A DNA stretch of 64,000 bases from Candidatus Binatia bacterium (lineage in GTDB: Bacteria; Desulfobacterota; Binatia; HRBIN30). The stretch is from the NCBI GenBank assembly GCA_026004215.1, contig BPIR01000004.1:62001-126000 (forward strand), written 5' to 3'. A program made the translations under genes and the position numbers. Shown here piece by piece: positions 36,988 through 46,142 of this stretch (position 1 is the first letter of the stretch; the number at the start of each line of letters is the position of its first letter). The notes below the pieces were generated by a model. It searched no databases, was not told where the DNA came from, and was given only the letters and a program-made list of their open reading frames with translations.

Positions 36988-38174
36988 ATGCCGAAAAACC
37001 TCCGTAGCCCAGCCGTCGTCGTGAACTGCGAGACGGCGGGTATCGGCATCATTCACTCCCTCAGCTTGGGAGCCGTTCCAGTGATGACTGTGGAGCGCGA
37101 CTGGCCCCCGGCATTTGGCCGCTTTTCCCGCTACCCGTGCGCGCGTTTGGTGTAACGGCCATGGCGGGGAGAGACCCTGGTGGATGCGCTCCTGAGGGCG
37201 CAGGAGTTCTTCGAGGGCAACGCTGTGCTCTTCCCGAGCACAGATCTCGATTTAGAGGCGCTGATCCGCGGGTACGACCGTCTTGCCTCCCGTTATCACG
37301 TGCCAGCTTCGCCGGCGATCGGGTTGAACATTTTCGAAAAGAACTGGCAGTACGAGTTGGCGGAACGGGTCGGTGTGCCGCTCCCCAAGCATACCCGGTT
37401 CGTTGCTGGGGAACGTCCGGACATTTCTGGGTTTCGCTTCCCACTGATCCTCAAGCCGTCCTCGCGGGCGGCTTCGCGAGAGGCGAGCGCGTCTTTCGCC
37501 TACGTATACTCCAGAACGCGGAGATGCTGGAACAATGCCTCGAAGAGCTCGCGCGAGAGTTTCCGGGCCGTGCCTTCCAAGTGGCCGAGAATATCCCCGG
37601 AGAGCCGGATCAACTGTATACAGTAGGTTGTTACAGTAATCGGGAAGGGAAGGTTTTGCGGTGCTACACCGGTCGCAAAATCACCCAATATTCCTACCAC
37701 CACGGCATGGCCAGCGTCGCCGAATCACTCGAGCTGCCCCGTGCCGTGGTGCACGCAGCCTGTAACTTGTTGGAAGGAGCGCGCTTTCACGGGATCGCCC
37801 AGGTCGAGTTCAAGTACGACGCCAGAGATGGCCAGTATAAGCTACTGGAAATCAACGGGCGATCCTGGTTGTGGGTGAAACTCGCGGCTTACTCGGGCGT
37901 TAACCTCCCCTTGATCCAGTATTGCGACCTCACCGGCGATTCCCGGCTCCCCGAGCTTCTCGCCAGCCCACAACGAAACGACCGCTTTTTTGTGTTCGAC
38001 TATCACGTTCGTCGGAACAACCTAGCCAGCGAGCGTCAGCGTATCGCGGAGCTGAAGCAGTCGAAAACATTAATTCCCGCCATGGATGCCGACGGCGAGT
38101 GGCGGCTGCGCTTTGTGCATGGCGTCGTGTCGTCGTTGAAATTGCTCCGTAACGCCGCCAGCGCTGAGCCATAG
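36988..38174 (+). pseudogene. ATP-grasp ligase gene, broken
   Basis: Last gene of the cluster. From ATG 36988 the frame reads AVVVNCETAGIGIIHSLSLG and then meets TAA at 37153-37155. The same frame continues as LVDALLRAQEFFEGNAVLF and reaches ELAERVGVPLPKHTRFV and FPLILKPS. At about 37458-37466 one base is missing and the homology moves to the next frame: GGFARGERVFRL, FQVAENIPGEPDQLYTVGCY, then the metal/ATP motif QVEFKYDARDGQYKLLEINGRSW, to TAG 38172-38174. Such ATP-grasp proteins make amide bonds or phospho-activated carboxylates. Fused to the ComA context it would attach an amino acid or amine to the sulfonate, which is inference. Confidence 0.75.
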
Positions 38175-38219
38175 GGGTTGCAACCGAGATTGCCGTGCTT
38201 ACGTTTGCCGAGCGTCGTT

Positions 38220-38600
38220 ATGCAAAAATCTAGGTCCAAAGAAACTGAGATCGTCCTCAAAGCCTTCGACCGGCTGTTTGACCGCGCCGCCGCTAAGCTG
38301 CGCGTGCAAGTGTCGGAAGAGGAAAAACATGAAGCGCGCCGCGATTTTGCGGAACGTGCCGCCCAGGCGATTGACTTTTTTGCCCAAATGGGCGTGCTGG
38401 AAATCCCGGAAGAAGTGATGCAGCACATGGAGGCTGCGCTCGACCAGCTCTCTCCCGGCCAACTGATTGGTTATCTCGCTGCTTTACCCTTGGTGCACCA
38501 AGCTCAGGAGATGATGCGGCAGCTCGCCTACCAAGCGGCGCAACAAAAGCTGCTCGAACGCATGATCGAGCAAGCTGACGATACGTACGGGGGAAACTGA
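38220..38600 (+). CDS. Small helical protein, unknown function
   Basis: A 126-aa, mostly alpha-helical protein (long charged helices KETEIVLKAFDRLFDRAAAKLRVQ, QEMMRQLAYQAAQQKLLERMIEQ) without cysteine. ATG 38220 is chosen; TTG 38178 would add 14 residues. The open frame agrees with codon use around it, but no family is recognised. It follows the decaying ATP-grasp gene by 45 bases. Confidence 0.6.
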   Translation: MQKSRSKETEIVLKAFDRLFDRAAAKLRVQVSEEEKHEARRDFAERAAQAIDFFAQMGVLEIPEEVMQHMEAALDQLSPGQLIGYLAALPLVHQAQEMMRQLAYQAAQQKLLERMIEQADDTYGGN

Positions 38601-38702
38601 CTCTCGCAACTACGGAGGACGAACGGTGCGCCGCCAATGTCGCGCGACGGTTGCATGCGCGGCGTGCCGGTGTTCCCGCGGCCGCCTACATCGCGCGATG
38701 GT

Positions 38703-40637
38703 CTAGCTGGCCCCGGACGTGCGGCCGAACAGTCGCTCTCGCGCTGAAGGGAAAAGCCCGGTCCCGTCCAGCCGCAAGTGACGCGGATTGAACTCGGGAT
38801 GGCGTACCGATAGGGCAATTTCGTGGGCTGCACGATCTGCCGGAATCGCGAACCCGGCCACGCCCGCGGCGTTGGTGCGCAAGTGCGCGACGAGGCGGTC
38901 GGATCCCGCGGTCACCCGCACTTCTGCCCCTTCCAGTGGTAAAAGCTCGCCGGAGGGATCGGCATCGTTATCGAACACGAATACCCGGGCGGTGCGCCCA
39001 TCGGCTGCTCGCTCCACCCGCACGGCCATATCGCGCAGCCAAATCATCGGTTCTCCCGTAATCGTCCGCATCCCGATGCGCTCAGGGTGGCGCGCAGGAT
39101 TTGCCTTGAGCTCCACGCGCTGCGCCGCCATGCCATGATCGGACGTGAGAACGAACAACGTGGAGCTGGCGAGCCCCTTGCGTTCCAGGACGTCGAGCAC
39201 GATGCCGAGGCGTCGGTCCGTCTCTGCAAGAGCGGCACGCAGACCCGCTCCGTGCGGGCCGTACTCGTGCCCAGCTCCGTCGGTGAGCGCGAATTCATGG
39301 GCGACGAACACCGGCGGCGGCAAGCTTGGATCGTCCAGCAGTGCGAGAAGCTGCGCCAGGCCGCGCGCATCGAGAATCGCCTCGCGATGCACACTCTCTT
39401 TCCCATCGGCCTGATACCGCGGGTCAATGTCCTGCAGCAACTCGGCAGTGTACGCACGTAAGCGATCGCGCGGTCCCAAGACTCGTTGCTCCAGCGCAGC
39501 GTGGTGGGCGCCGCGGCTTTGTGGCTCATGAATACTCACGGTAAGCGCTTGCGGTCCGTAAACTCGGCGAAACGCCTCGTAGAGCGTTTCCACCCCGCTG
39601 CCGAGGAATCCTTCGGTGAGCATGCCTTGAGCTTGAGGGGCAAGCGGCTCGCGGCGTGCGCGGTCGTAGTACGCGGGGTTCACGATGTCGTGGTGGCCAC
39701 ACCAGGCGCCGGTGAGAATCGTACTGTGACTGGGCCAGGTGATGCTGGGAAAATTGACCACCGAACCGTGAGCGAACCAAGCACTGCGATCGAGCAAGCG
39801 ACGCAAGTTTTGAACCGCGGGGTCGCGGGTTGCCCAAAGATGGGCGAGCTCGGAGTGGCTGAGGCCGTCGAACACGATCAAGTACACTCGTTCCGGCCGG
39901 GGGGATCCGTCGGGAGCCAAAATTTCTTCAATGACCCGGCCGTCTTGCCGCTCCAAATACACGTCTGGCTGCACGCCGCGGTCCGAGGCACGAAGACCGC
40001 TCCAGTCGCGCCCGTCCACCAAGGGAAAGCGCATGAGGCGGCAAATCGTGGGGGCAATGTCCACGTGACGCACCGCGATGGTGTACCTGCCGGGGGCGAT
40101 ACCGGGGCCAGCAAAAGCCAGTAACGCGCGCGACTGCAAGACATCGAGTGCGCCATGCTGGCCGAGTTGTACCCCGAAGGCATAGCACTTCGGGCTGACG
40201 ATCAGATCGCCCGTATACGGACTGTCGAACAGTTGGGCAATCCGCTCCATTGCAAACGGGTAAGTCAACTCCGCCGGCTCGATAAACGCCAGATTCGGAT
40301 CATTTGTCGGGTAGCCCGACCGTTGCGCAGCCGCACATTCCTCTTCGATGCTGGCGACGGCTTCGACGCCGCTGCGGGCAATTGGATTCTCTCCCACTTG
40401 CTCGACAATGCGGAAGCGTTGCTGCCCGTTGCTTCGCAGGCGCTGGAAGCGCAACAAGCCCCGCCGAGACCACACTTCGTATGTCCGGTCGCGGCAGGTA
40501 AACACAAGGTCCACCTGATCCCGCACCTCAGGATCGCTGAGTAGGCTCACCAAGGCGCGATCCGCGGACTCGGTTTGCTCCGCATCCAGTCCTTGGCCGC
40601 CCTCGCGTTCTGGTCCCCAAACTTGCTCTTCACTCAT
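38703..40637 (-). CDS. Alkaline-phosphatase-superfamily phosphodiesterase, apparently circularly permuted
   Basis: A 644-aa protein; ATG 40637 follows AAGGAGAG. Residues 252-502 carry the N-terminal half of a type I phosphodiesterase: LIVFDGL (Asp257), the nucleophile region VVNFPSITWPSHSTILTG (Thr300 or a nearby Ser), DGAGHEYG (Asp453, His457) and SDHGM (Asp500, His501). The last ligand block of the fold, normally at the C-terminus (GTHG...FAGPG...VDIAPT), is instead at 142-197: GDLIVSPKCYAFGV, QHGALDV, ALLAFAGPGIAP, RHVDIAPTICRL. Residues about 500-640 are an Ig/CNA-B-like beta domain. There is no signal peptide. It is divergent from the TPR lipoprotein gene. Confidence 0.75.
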   Translation of the reverse strand: MSEEQVWGPEREGGQGLDAEQTESADRALVSLLSDPEVRDQVDLVFTCRDRTYEVWSRRGLLRFQRLRSNGQQRFRIVEQVGENPIARSGVEAVASIEEECAAAQRSGYPTNDPNLAFIEPAELTYPFAMERIAQLFDSPYTGDLIVSPKCYAFGVQLGQHGALDVLQSRALLAFAGPGIAPGRYTIAVRHVDIAPTICRLMRFPLVDGRDWSGLRASDRGVQPDVYLERQDGRVIEEILAPDGSPRPERVYLIVFDGLSHSELAHLWATRDPAVQNLRRLLDRSAWFAHGSVVNFPSITWPSHSTILTGAWCGHHDIVNPAYYDRARREPLAPQAQGMLTEGFLGSGVETLYEAFRRVYGPQALTVSIHEPQSRGAHHAALEQRVLGPRDRLRAYTAELLQDIDPRYQADGKESVHREAILDARGLAQLLALLDDPSLPPPVFVAHEFALTDGAGHEYGPHGAGLRAALAETDRRLGIVLDVLERKGLASSTLFVLTSDHGMAAQRVELKANPARHPERIGMRTITGEPMIWLRDMAVRVERAADGRTARVFVFDNDADPSGELLPLEGAEVRVTAGSDRLVAHLRTNAAGVAGFAIPADRAAHEIALSVRHPEFNPRHLRLDGTGLFPSARERLFGRTSGAS

Positions 40638-40727
40638 CACCGATGCTCTCCTTGCTGCGGCGCGTTGCCACTGTGCGGCCACGTACATAGAAGGGCAAGG
40701 GGGAATGTGCTACGCGTCCTCGTTCAT

Positions 40728-42542
40728 ATGCCACTGCGCCTTCGTGCTGACATTCGAATGTACTTGGCCCCAGTTCTCGTTTGCGTCGCTCTGTCGGTCC
40801 TGGCCGGATGCACGATGGTTCGCAAGATGCCTGACCCCTGGCGGGCATTTCCCTGGGCTCTGGAGCTCGGGCCGTCGGAGGTCGTACCCTCCGTCCCGGT
40901 TCCCGCTGAAGCCCCCGCCCTGGCGCACTTCATGAAAGCTCAACTGGCTTTGCACGAGGGCAACCTCGAGCGCGCCGCGGAGGAGCTGGCCGCCGCCGTG
41001 AGCGTAGATCCCGTGTCGGCATTTTTACGGCGTCGGCTCGGTCTCCTGTACGTGCGCTTGGGCCGCTTGCAAGAGGCCCGCGAACAACTCCAAGCTGCCG
41101 TGGACCTGGATCCCAAAGACGTTCATGCACGCATGCTCCTAGCGGGCCTGGCCTCGGCGATGGGTGACGAAGCCGGGGCACAACGCGAATACGAGGCCGT
41201 GTTGGCGCAGGAACCGACGAACCAAGAGGCGCACTTGTTTCTAGGAGCCTTGCTCGCAAAACAGGGAAACTACGATGCCGCCATCGAGGTTCTGGAACGA
41301 TTGACGCGATTGCACCCGACCTCGTTTCTTGCATACGCGTACCTGGGGCGCGTTTACGCAGCGAAGCAAGACTTTGCCGCCGCGGAAAAGGCCTTCAAGG
41401 AGGCATTGCGCTTGAGCCCGGGCACCGAAAATCTGCTTCTCGACTTGGCGGAACTGTACCAGATGCAAAACAAGCCCCAGCAGGCCATCGAGATTTACCA
41501 GCGCATGCTTCAGAGCGATCCGCACAGCGCGGTCGTGCGGCAGCGCTTAGGCGGACTGTACGTGGGGCAAAACCGCTTGGACGAGGCCCTGTCGGAATTC
41601 AAAGAACTCGAGAAACTCGAGGCCGACCCGCAGGACACCCGCACGAAGATCGGCCTCATCTATTACGAAAAGGGCGATCTCGAGAAGGCGGTGACGGAGT
41701 TTTCGCTCGTGCTCGCGGCCGATCCCCAAAACCACCGCGTGCGGTACTACCTCGGGGCGGCGTTTACGGACTTGCGCGACTTCGATCGTGCCGTTTTGGA
41801 GTTCGAGCAAATTCCACGCGAAGCGGAACTGTACGCCGACGCCCAAGCCCAAATCGCCGCCATTCGGCAGCGCCAGGGGCGCCTCGACGAGGCGATTGCT
41901 GCGCTCCAGCGGGCGTTGGAAGCGAAACCCGACAGCGACGACTTTCGGACCTTCCTGGCTTCCCTGTATCGCGAAAAGGGCAATTTGCCGAAGGCCATCG
42001 AAGTCATGGAGGAGTTGGTGGCCAAGGCCCCCGACAACGATCGCTATCACTTTACCTTGGGGGCGTTGTACGACGAAGCAAAGGACAAAGAAGCCTGTAT
42101 TCGCCACATGCGCAAAGCCATCGAGCTCAATCCCAACAATGCGCCCGCGTTGAATTACTTGGGGTACACCTTTGCCGAGCAAGGCGTGAACCTCGACGAA
42201 GCCGAAGAGCTCATCCGCCGTGCCCTGAAGATCGAACCCAACGATGGCTACTACGTGGACAGTTTGGGGTGGGTGTATTACCAGCGCGGCGATTATCGCA
42301 AAGCGATCGAACTACTCGAGCGCGCCATGGAGCTGGTCAGTGACGATCCGACGATTACCGAGCATTTGGCGGACGCCTATCTGAAGGTTGGCCGAACCGA
42401 GGAAGCACGGAACTTGTTCCAGCAAGCCCTCAAACGGGCCAAGGAGCGCGACCAAATTCGCCGCTTGCAGGCGAAGATCGAGGGGTTGGGAGGCAAGCCG
42501 GAAGCGGGGGAGTCGTCGGGGGAGAAAGGAGCCGGTCGTTGA
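40728..42542 (+). CDS. TPR-repeat outer-membrane lipoprotein
   Basis: A 604-aa protein with a lipobox at Cys28 (ALSVLAGC) and then about twelve tetratricopeptide repeats (each near A-x-x-x-L-G-x-x-Y, e.g. VRLGRLQEAREQLQAAVDLDP, LFLGALLAKQGNYDAAIEVL, YFEKGDLEKAV) to a charged C-terminal tail. TPR lipoproteins scaffold exopolysaccharide, pilus or beta-barrel assembly machines. ATG 40728 gives a basic n-region; ATG 40758 is an alternative. The stop overlaps the LolB-like gene by 4 bases. It probably works with that gene at the outer membrane; the exact machine is unknown. Confidence 0.85.
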   Translation: MPLRLRADIRMYLAPVLVCVALSVLAGCTMVRKMPDPWRAFPWALELGPSEVVPSVPVPAEAPALAHFMKAQLALHEGNLERAAEELAAAVSVDPVSAFLRRRLGLLYVRLGRLQEAREQLQAAVDLDPKDVHARMLLAGLASAMGDEAGAQREYEAVLAQEPTNQEAHLFLGALLAKQGNYDAAIEVLERLTRLHPTSFLAYAYLGRVYAAKQDFAAAEKAFKEALRLSPGTENLLLDLAELYQMQNKPQQAIEIYQRMLQSDPHSAVVRQRLGGLYVGQNRLDEALSEFKELEKLEADPQDTRTKIGLIYYEKGDLEKAVTEFSLVLAADPQNHRVRYYLGAAFTDLRDFDRAVLEFEQIPREAELYADAQAQIAAIRQRQGRLDEAIAALQRALEAKPDSDDFRTFLASLYREKGNLPKAIEVMEELVAKAPDNDRYHFTLGALYDEAKDKEACIRHMRKAIELNPNNAPALNYLGYTFAEQGVNLDEAEELIRRALKIEPNDGYYVDSLGWVYYQRGDYRKAIELLERAMELVSDDPTITEHLADAYLKVGRTEEARNLFQQALKRAKERDQIRRLQAKIEGLGGKPEAGESSGEKGAGR

Positions 42543-43357
42543 GGTGCCGACTTGCCCGACCGCGCGCGGTGTACGTGCTCGCCGCTCTGGCCTTGTGGGG
42601 TTGCGGCACGTTTGCGCGCCGGCCTGCGGAGTGGCCTGCAAGTGGGACAAACCCGTCGGACGTGGTTGCGCGGTTCTACAGCCGGGCGAACTCGGTTCGA
42701 AGCCTGCGTGCGCTGGCAAAGCTGCGCTACACGGATCCGCGAGAGCGTTACTCCTCGCGGCAGGCGATCGCGGTAGAACGCCCGAACCGGATCCGAGTCG
42801 AAGTGACCACGATGCTGGGTACGGCTTTTGTCCTAGCAGCGCAGGACCACCGGCTGGCCGCATATTGGCCCGACGAGCAAACCTTCTTCGAGGGCACGGC
42901 CACGGCGGAGAACCTCTGGCGTTACACGCGTTTGTGGATGCCGGTCGAAACGTTGGTCGATGTGTTGCTGGCCGTGCCGGGAGCTCGACAGAGCGAACTG
43001 GCCACCTGCCCGCAAGCGGCCGATCGCTATGTGTGCTTGCGCCATGCCGGCGCCGGACAAGGTGGCTTGCTGGTCGCTTTGGATGCCCGCGGCGTGCCCG
43101 CGGAGGTCGAGGAGCAAAGTGCCATTGACGGCAGTGTTTTGTGGCGAGCCCGCTACCTCGAATACACCGCGGAACGCCCACTGGCGCCCCAACACCTTGT
43201 GATCGAGGTTCCACGGTACCGCCGTTCTGTAGTTCTGCAGCTCAGCGAGGTGGAACTGAACCCGCGCCTCGATCCAGACGTCTTCCTCATTCCGCGTCCG
43301 CCCGCAGCACGCGTGGTGGATCTCGATGAGGTGGAAACGGAGGAAGTGCCGCAGTGA
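42539..43357 (+). CDS. LolB-like outer-membrane lipoprotein (DUF4292 type)
   Basis: A 272-aa lipoprotein; TTG 42539 overlaps the TPR gene stop. Lipobox ALALWGC with Cys22. The mature part has the LolA/LolB half-barrel pattern: RSLRALAKLRYTDPRERYSSR, RPNRIRVEVTTMLGTAFVLAAQDH (positions about 42785-42850), an FFEGTATAENLW stretch, and the C-terminal LDPDVFLIPRPP. Such proteins accept lipoproteins or bind lipid in the outer membrane. Its stop overlaps the binding-protein gene, so TPR, LolB-like and binding-protein genes form one transcript. Confidence 0.8.
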   Translation: MRCRLARPRAVYVLAALALWGCGTFARRPAEWPASGTNPSDVVARFYSRANSVRSLRALAKLRYTDPRERYSSRQAIAVERPNRIRVEVTTMLGTAFVLAAQDHRLAAYWPDEQTFFEGTATAENLWRYTRLWMPVETLVDVLLAVPGARQSELATCPQAADRYVCLRHAGAGQGGLLVALDARGVPAEVEEQSAIDGSVLWRARYLEYTAERPLAPQHLVIEVPRYRRSVVLQLSEVELNPRLDPDVFLIPRPPAARVVDLDEVETEEVPQ

Positions 43358-45057
43358 AGGCGAGATTCATGACCATGCTCGTCCTGGCCAGCCTCGCGCT
43401 GAGCTGGAGCTGTTCTCGGGAGAACACATCCGAACCGAGACCACAGAAGGCGCGGGCGCGCTACCTGACGACGGCAACGATCAGCGACCCGAAAACATTC
43501 AACCCAATTTTGTCCGTGGACGCGGCCTCGGGCGCCGCCACCGGAGACCTGTTCGAAGGGCTCGTGCGCACGAACCCGCTGACCACGGAACAGGAACCCC
43601 TGCTGGCAGAGCGGTGGGAAGTGGACGAAAGCGGCACTCGCTGGACGTTTCACTTGCGGCGCAACGTTCGTTGGTTTGACGGGCAGCCGTTCACGTCTGC
43701 AGACGTGGTCTTCACGTTCCAGACCGTGTTCGACGAGCGCGTACCGAATAGCTTTCGCCACGTCCTCCTGGTGGACGGCCAACCCCCAAAGGTAGAAGCC
43801 CCGGACGACTCCACCGTTCGCTTCACTCTTCCACGACCGTTCGCACCGTTCCTGAACGCCGTGGGTATCCCGCTCATCCCCAAACATATCCTCGAACCGT
43901 CGCTTCGAGATGGCACGTTCGCCCAGCAGTGGGCCATTGATACGCCGCCCGAAAAGCTCGTGGGAACTGGTCCGTACCGCATGACTCGGTTCGTCCCCGC
44001 GCAGTTCATCGAGTTTCAGCGCAATCACGATTACTGGATGCGCGATGAGCAGGGCGCACCGCTGCCGTACCTCGAAGGACGAGTGCAGTTGATCGTGCCG
44101 GACCAAGACACGACGTATCTCAAGTTCATGGCCGGCCAGACGGACGTTCACTATCCCCGCCCGGAGGAAATTGCCGAACTGCGGCAAAAAGCCGATACGC
44201 TAAAAATTTCGGTGCAAGAGGTGGGGCTCGACCCGGGCTCGACTTTCGTTGCCTTCAACCGTAACCCCGCTCATTACGTTCGCGAAGGCAAGCGGGATCC
44301 GCGGCTCGATTGGTTCACGGACCGCAACTTCCTGCGCGCGATCGCACATGCGATCGACAAACAATCCATGATCGTGAACTGCCTCAACGGATATGGAAAA
44401 CCGGCGGTGGCGGAAATCTCGCCGGAAAACAAACTGTACCACAACCCGAACCTCAAGGACTACGAGTACGACCTGGACCTTGCTCGCAAGATCCTCGACG
44501 AAGCAGGCTATCGCGACCGGGATGGCGACGGTTGGCGCGAAGACCCGCGCGGCAACGTGATCGAATTTTCGCTCACCACCAATGCAGGAAACCAGGTGCG
44601 CGAAAAGATGTGTTCCATCTTGAAAGAAGACTGGACCAAGCTCGGCATGAAGGTGAATTATCGGCCGCTGGACTTCCAAACGCTAGTAGAGAAGCTCAGC
44701 ACCAATTACGACTGGGATGCGGTGCTCATCGGTTTCACCGGAACGATCGAACCGAACAACAGCGCCAACTTTTTGCGATCGAGTGGCAACTTGCACTTTT
44801 GGCACCCGAATCAGCCGGAGCCTGCCACGCCGTGGGAGGCCGAGATTGACCAGCTCCTGGATCAAGGGTCGCGCGAGCTCGATCCGCAAAAGCGCCGCCA
44901 GTACTACTGGCGGATTCAGGAAATCCTGCACGAACAACTTCCAATCATCATGACCGTGCGGGATTTGCGCTTCGTGAGCTACCGGAACTCGTTGCAAAAC
45001 TTTCGCCCCACAGTGTGGGGCTTGTACCGGCCAGAACTCATTCGTTTTGCGGAGTAA
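43354..45057 (+). CDS. Oligopeptide-type ABC transporter substrate-binding lipoprotein
   Basis: A 567-aa SBP_bac_5 protein. GTG 43354 shares GTGA with the upstream stop. Lipobox Cys20 (LALSWSC). Typical early blocks TISDPKTFNPILSVD, ATGDLFEGLVRTNP, W-T-F-H-L-R-R-N-V-R-W-F-D-G-Q-P-F-T and VPDQDTTYLKFMAGQ are present, as is a C-terminal QYYWRIQEILHEQLPIIMT. It captures peptides, nickel chelates or other small compounds in the periplasm for the two permeases encoded downstream. The family's substrate cannot be read from sequence. Confidence 0.92.
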   Translation: MKARFMTMLVLASLALSWSCSRENTSEPRPQKARARYLTTATISDPKTFNPILSVDAASGAATGDLFEGLVRTNPLTTEQEPLLAERWEVDESGTRWTFHLRRNVRWFDGQPFTSADVVFTFQTVFDERVPNSFRHVLLVDGQPPKVEAPDDSTVRFTLPRPFAPFLNAVGIPLIPKHILEPSLRDGTFAQQWAIDTPPEKLVGTGPYRMTRFVPAQFIEFQRNHDYWMRDEQGAPLPYLEGRVQLIVPDQDTTYLKFMAGQTDVHYPRPEEIAELRQKADTLKISVQEVGLDPGSTFVAFNRNPAHYVREGKRDPRLDWFTDRNFLRAIAHAIDKQSMIVNCLNGYGKPAVAEISPENKLYHNPNLKDYEYDLDLARKILDEAGYRDRDGDGWREDPRGNVIEFSLTTNAGNQVREKMCSILKEDWTKLGMKVNYRPLDFQTLVEKLSTNYDWDAVLIGFTGTIEPNNSANFLRSSGNLHFWHPNQPEPATPWEAEIDQLLDQGSRELDPQKRRQYYWRIQEILHEQLPIIMTVRDLRFVSYRNSLQNFRPTVWGLYRPELIRFAE

Positions 45058-45121
45058 CATGCGCGCCTGCGCACGAGCGAGCGAGGTGACAGCGCTGTAG
45101 CCGCAAGGGAGGCGAGCGACG

Positions 45122-46105
45122 ATGGCTGGCTACGTTTTACGCCGAATCGTGCAAATGGTTCCTTTACTGGTGGGCATCACCTTTCTCTCCTTTCTCATCA
45201 TGAATTTGGCGCCCGGGAACTTCTTCACGCAGTTGCGCATGAACCCGGCGATCTCTCCGGAGCTGGTCCGCCAGCTCGAGCAGCAGTTCGGTTACGGCGA
45301 TCCCCTATTGGTGCAGTACGTGAAGTGGGTGTGGCGTGTTCTCCACCTGGACCTCGGGATGTCCGTGGCGTACCGCGTGAACGTCACGGACCTGATCGCC
45401 ATGCGCGTGGGAAACACCGTGATTTTGGCGTTGGCCAGCATGTTCCTTGCCTGGGGATTAGCGATCCCGATGGGGATCCTAGTGGCGCTCCGGCCGAACA
45501 CCTGGCTCGATCGAAGCCTTTCCTTTGCGGCTTTTTTCTGGATGTCGCTGCCGAGCTTTTTCTTTGCCTTTCTCTTGATGTACCTCGCGCTGCAAACCGG
45601 ATGGTTCCCGGTGGGGGGCACAATATCGGTGTACTACGACGATCTCGACTGGTGGGGTAAAATTGTCGACCGCGCGCGCCACCTCGTTTTGCCTGCACTG
45701 GTGTTAGGGACCGGTGGACTAGCCAGCTTGATGCGCCTCATGCGTGCCAACATTCTCGAAATCAAAGAGGCAGAATTCGTTCGCACGGCTCGCGCCAAGG
45801 GGCTTCCGGAATCCATCGTGGTGCGACGACACATCTTGCGCAACGCCTTGAATCCCTTCGTCACCCTGGCCGGCGCGGAGCTGGGAGAATTGTTAGGCGG
45901 AGCTGCGCTCGTGGAAGCGGTGATGAACCTGCAGGGAATGGGAACGTTGATCCTGGAGGCCGTGCAAAAGCTCGACACTTACGTGGTCATGGGCTCGATC
46001 CTCATTGGCTCTCTGCTGCTGTTAGTGGGCAATTTGCTGGCGGATGTATTGCTGACGGTGGTAGATCCACGCATTGACTTCACCCGACTGCAGCGCGAGG
46101 GCTGA
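45122..46105 (+). CDS. ABC transporter permease (DppB/OppB type)
   Basis: A 327-aa inner-membrane permease with six transmembrane segments, an N-terminal RRIVQMVPLLVGITFLSFLIM helix and the EAA loop EFVRTARAKGLPESIVVRRHILRNAL that docks the ATPase. It starts 65 bases after the binding-protein gene and precedes the second permease by 38 bases. Together the three genes form the membrane part of a peptide/opine/nickel-class importer. Confidence 0.94.
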   Translation: MAGYVLRRIVQMVPLLVGITFLSFLIMNLAPGNFFTQLRMNPAISPELVRQLEQQFGYGDPLLVQYVKWVWRVLHLDLGMSVAYRVNVTDLIAMRVGNTVILALASMFLAWGLAIPMGILVALRPNTWLDRSLSFAAFFWMSLPSFFFAFLLMYLALQTGWFPVGGTISVYYDDLDWWGKIVDRARHLVLPALVLGTGGLASLMRLMRANILEIKEAEFVRTARAKGLPESIVVRRHILRNALNPFVTLAGAELGELLGGAALVEAVMNLQGMGTLILEAVQKLDTYVVMGSILIGSLLLLVGNLLADVLLTVVDPRIDFTRLQREG

Positions 46106-46142
46106 GCCCGCAGGGCGACGGAATTCGGCTCGGACAAGGCCC

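Noticed and set aside
34387..37155. Stop-codon recoding (pyrrolysine or selenocysteine) in the ComA cluster
   Set aside because: TAG, TGA and TAA all occur, there is no SECIS-like element next to the TGA, and genes elsewhere in the window end with TAG and TGA as normal stops.
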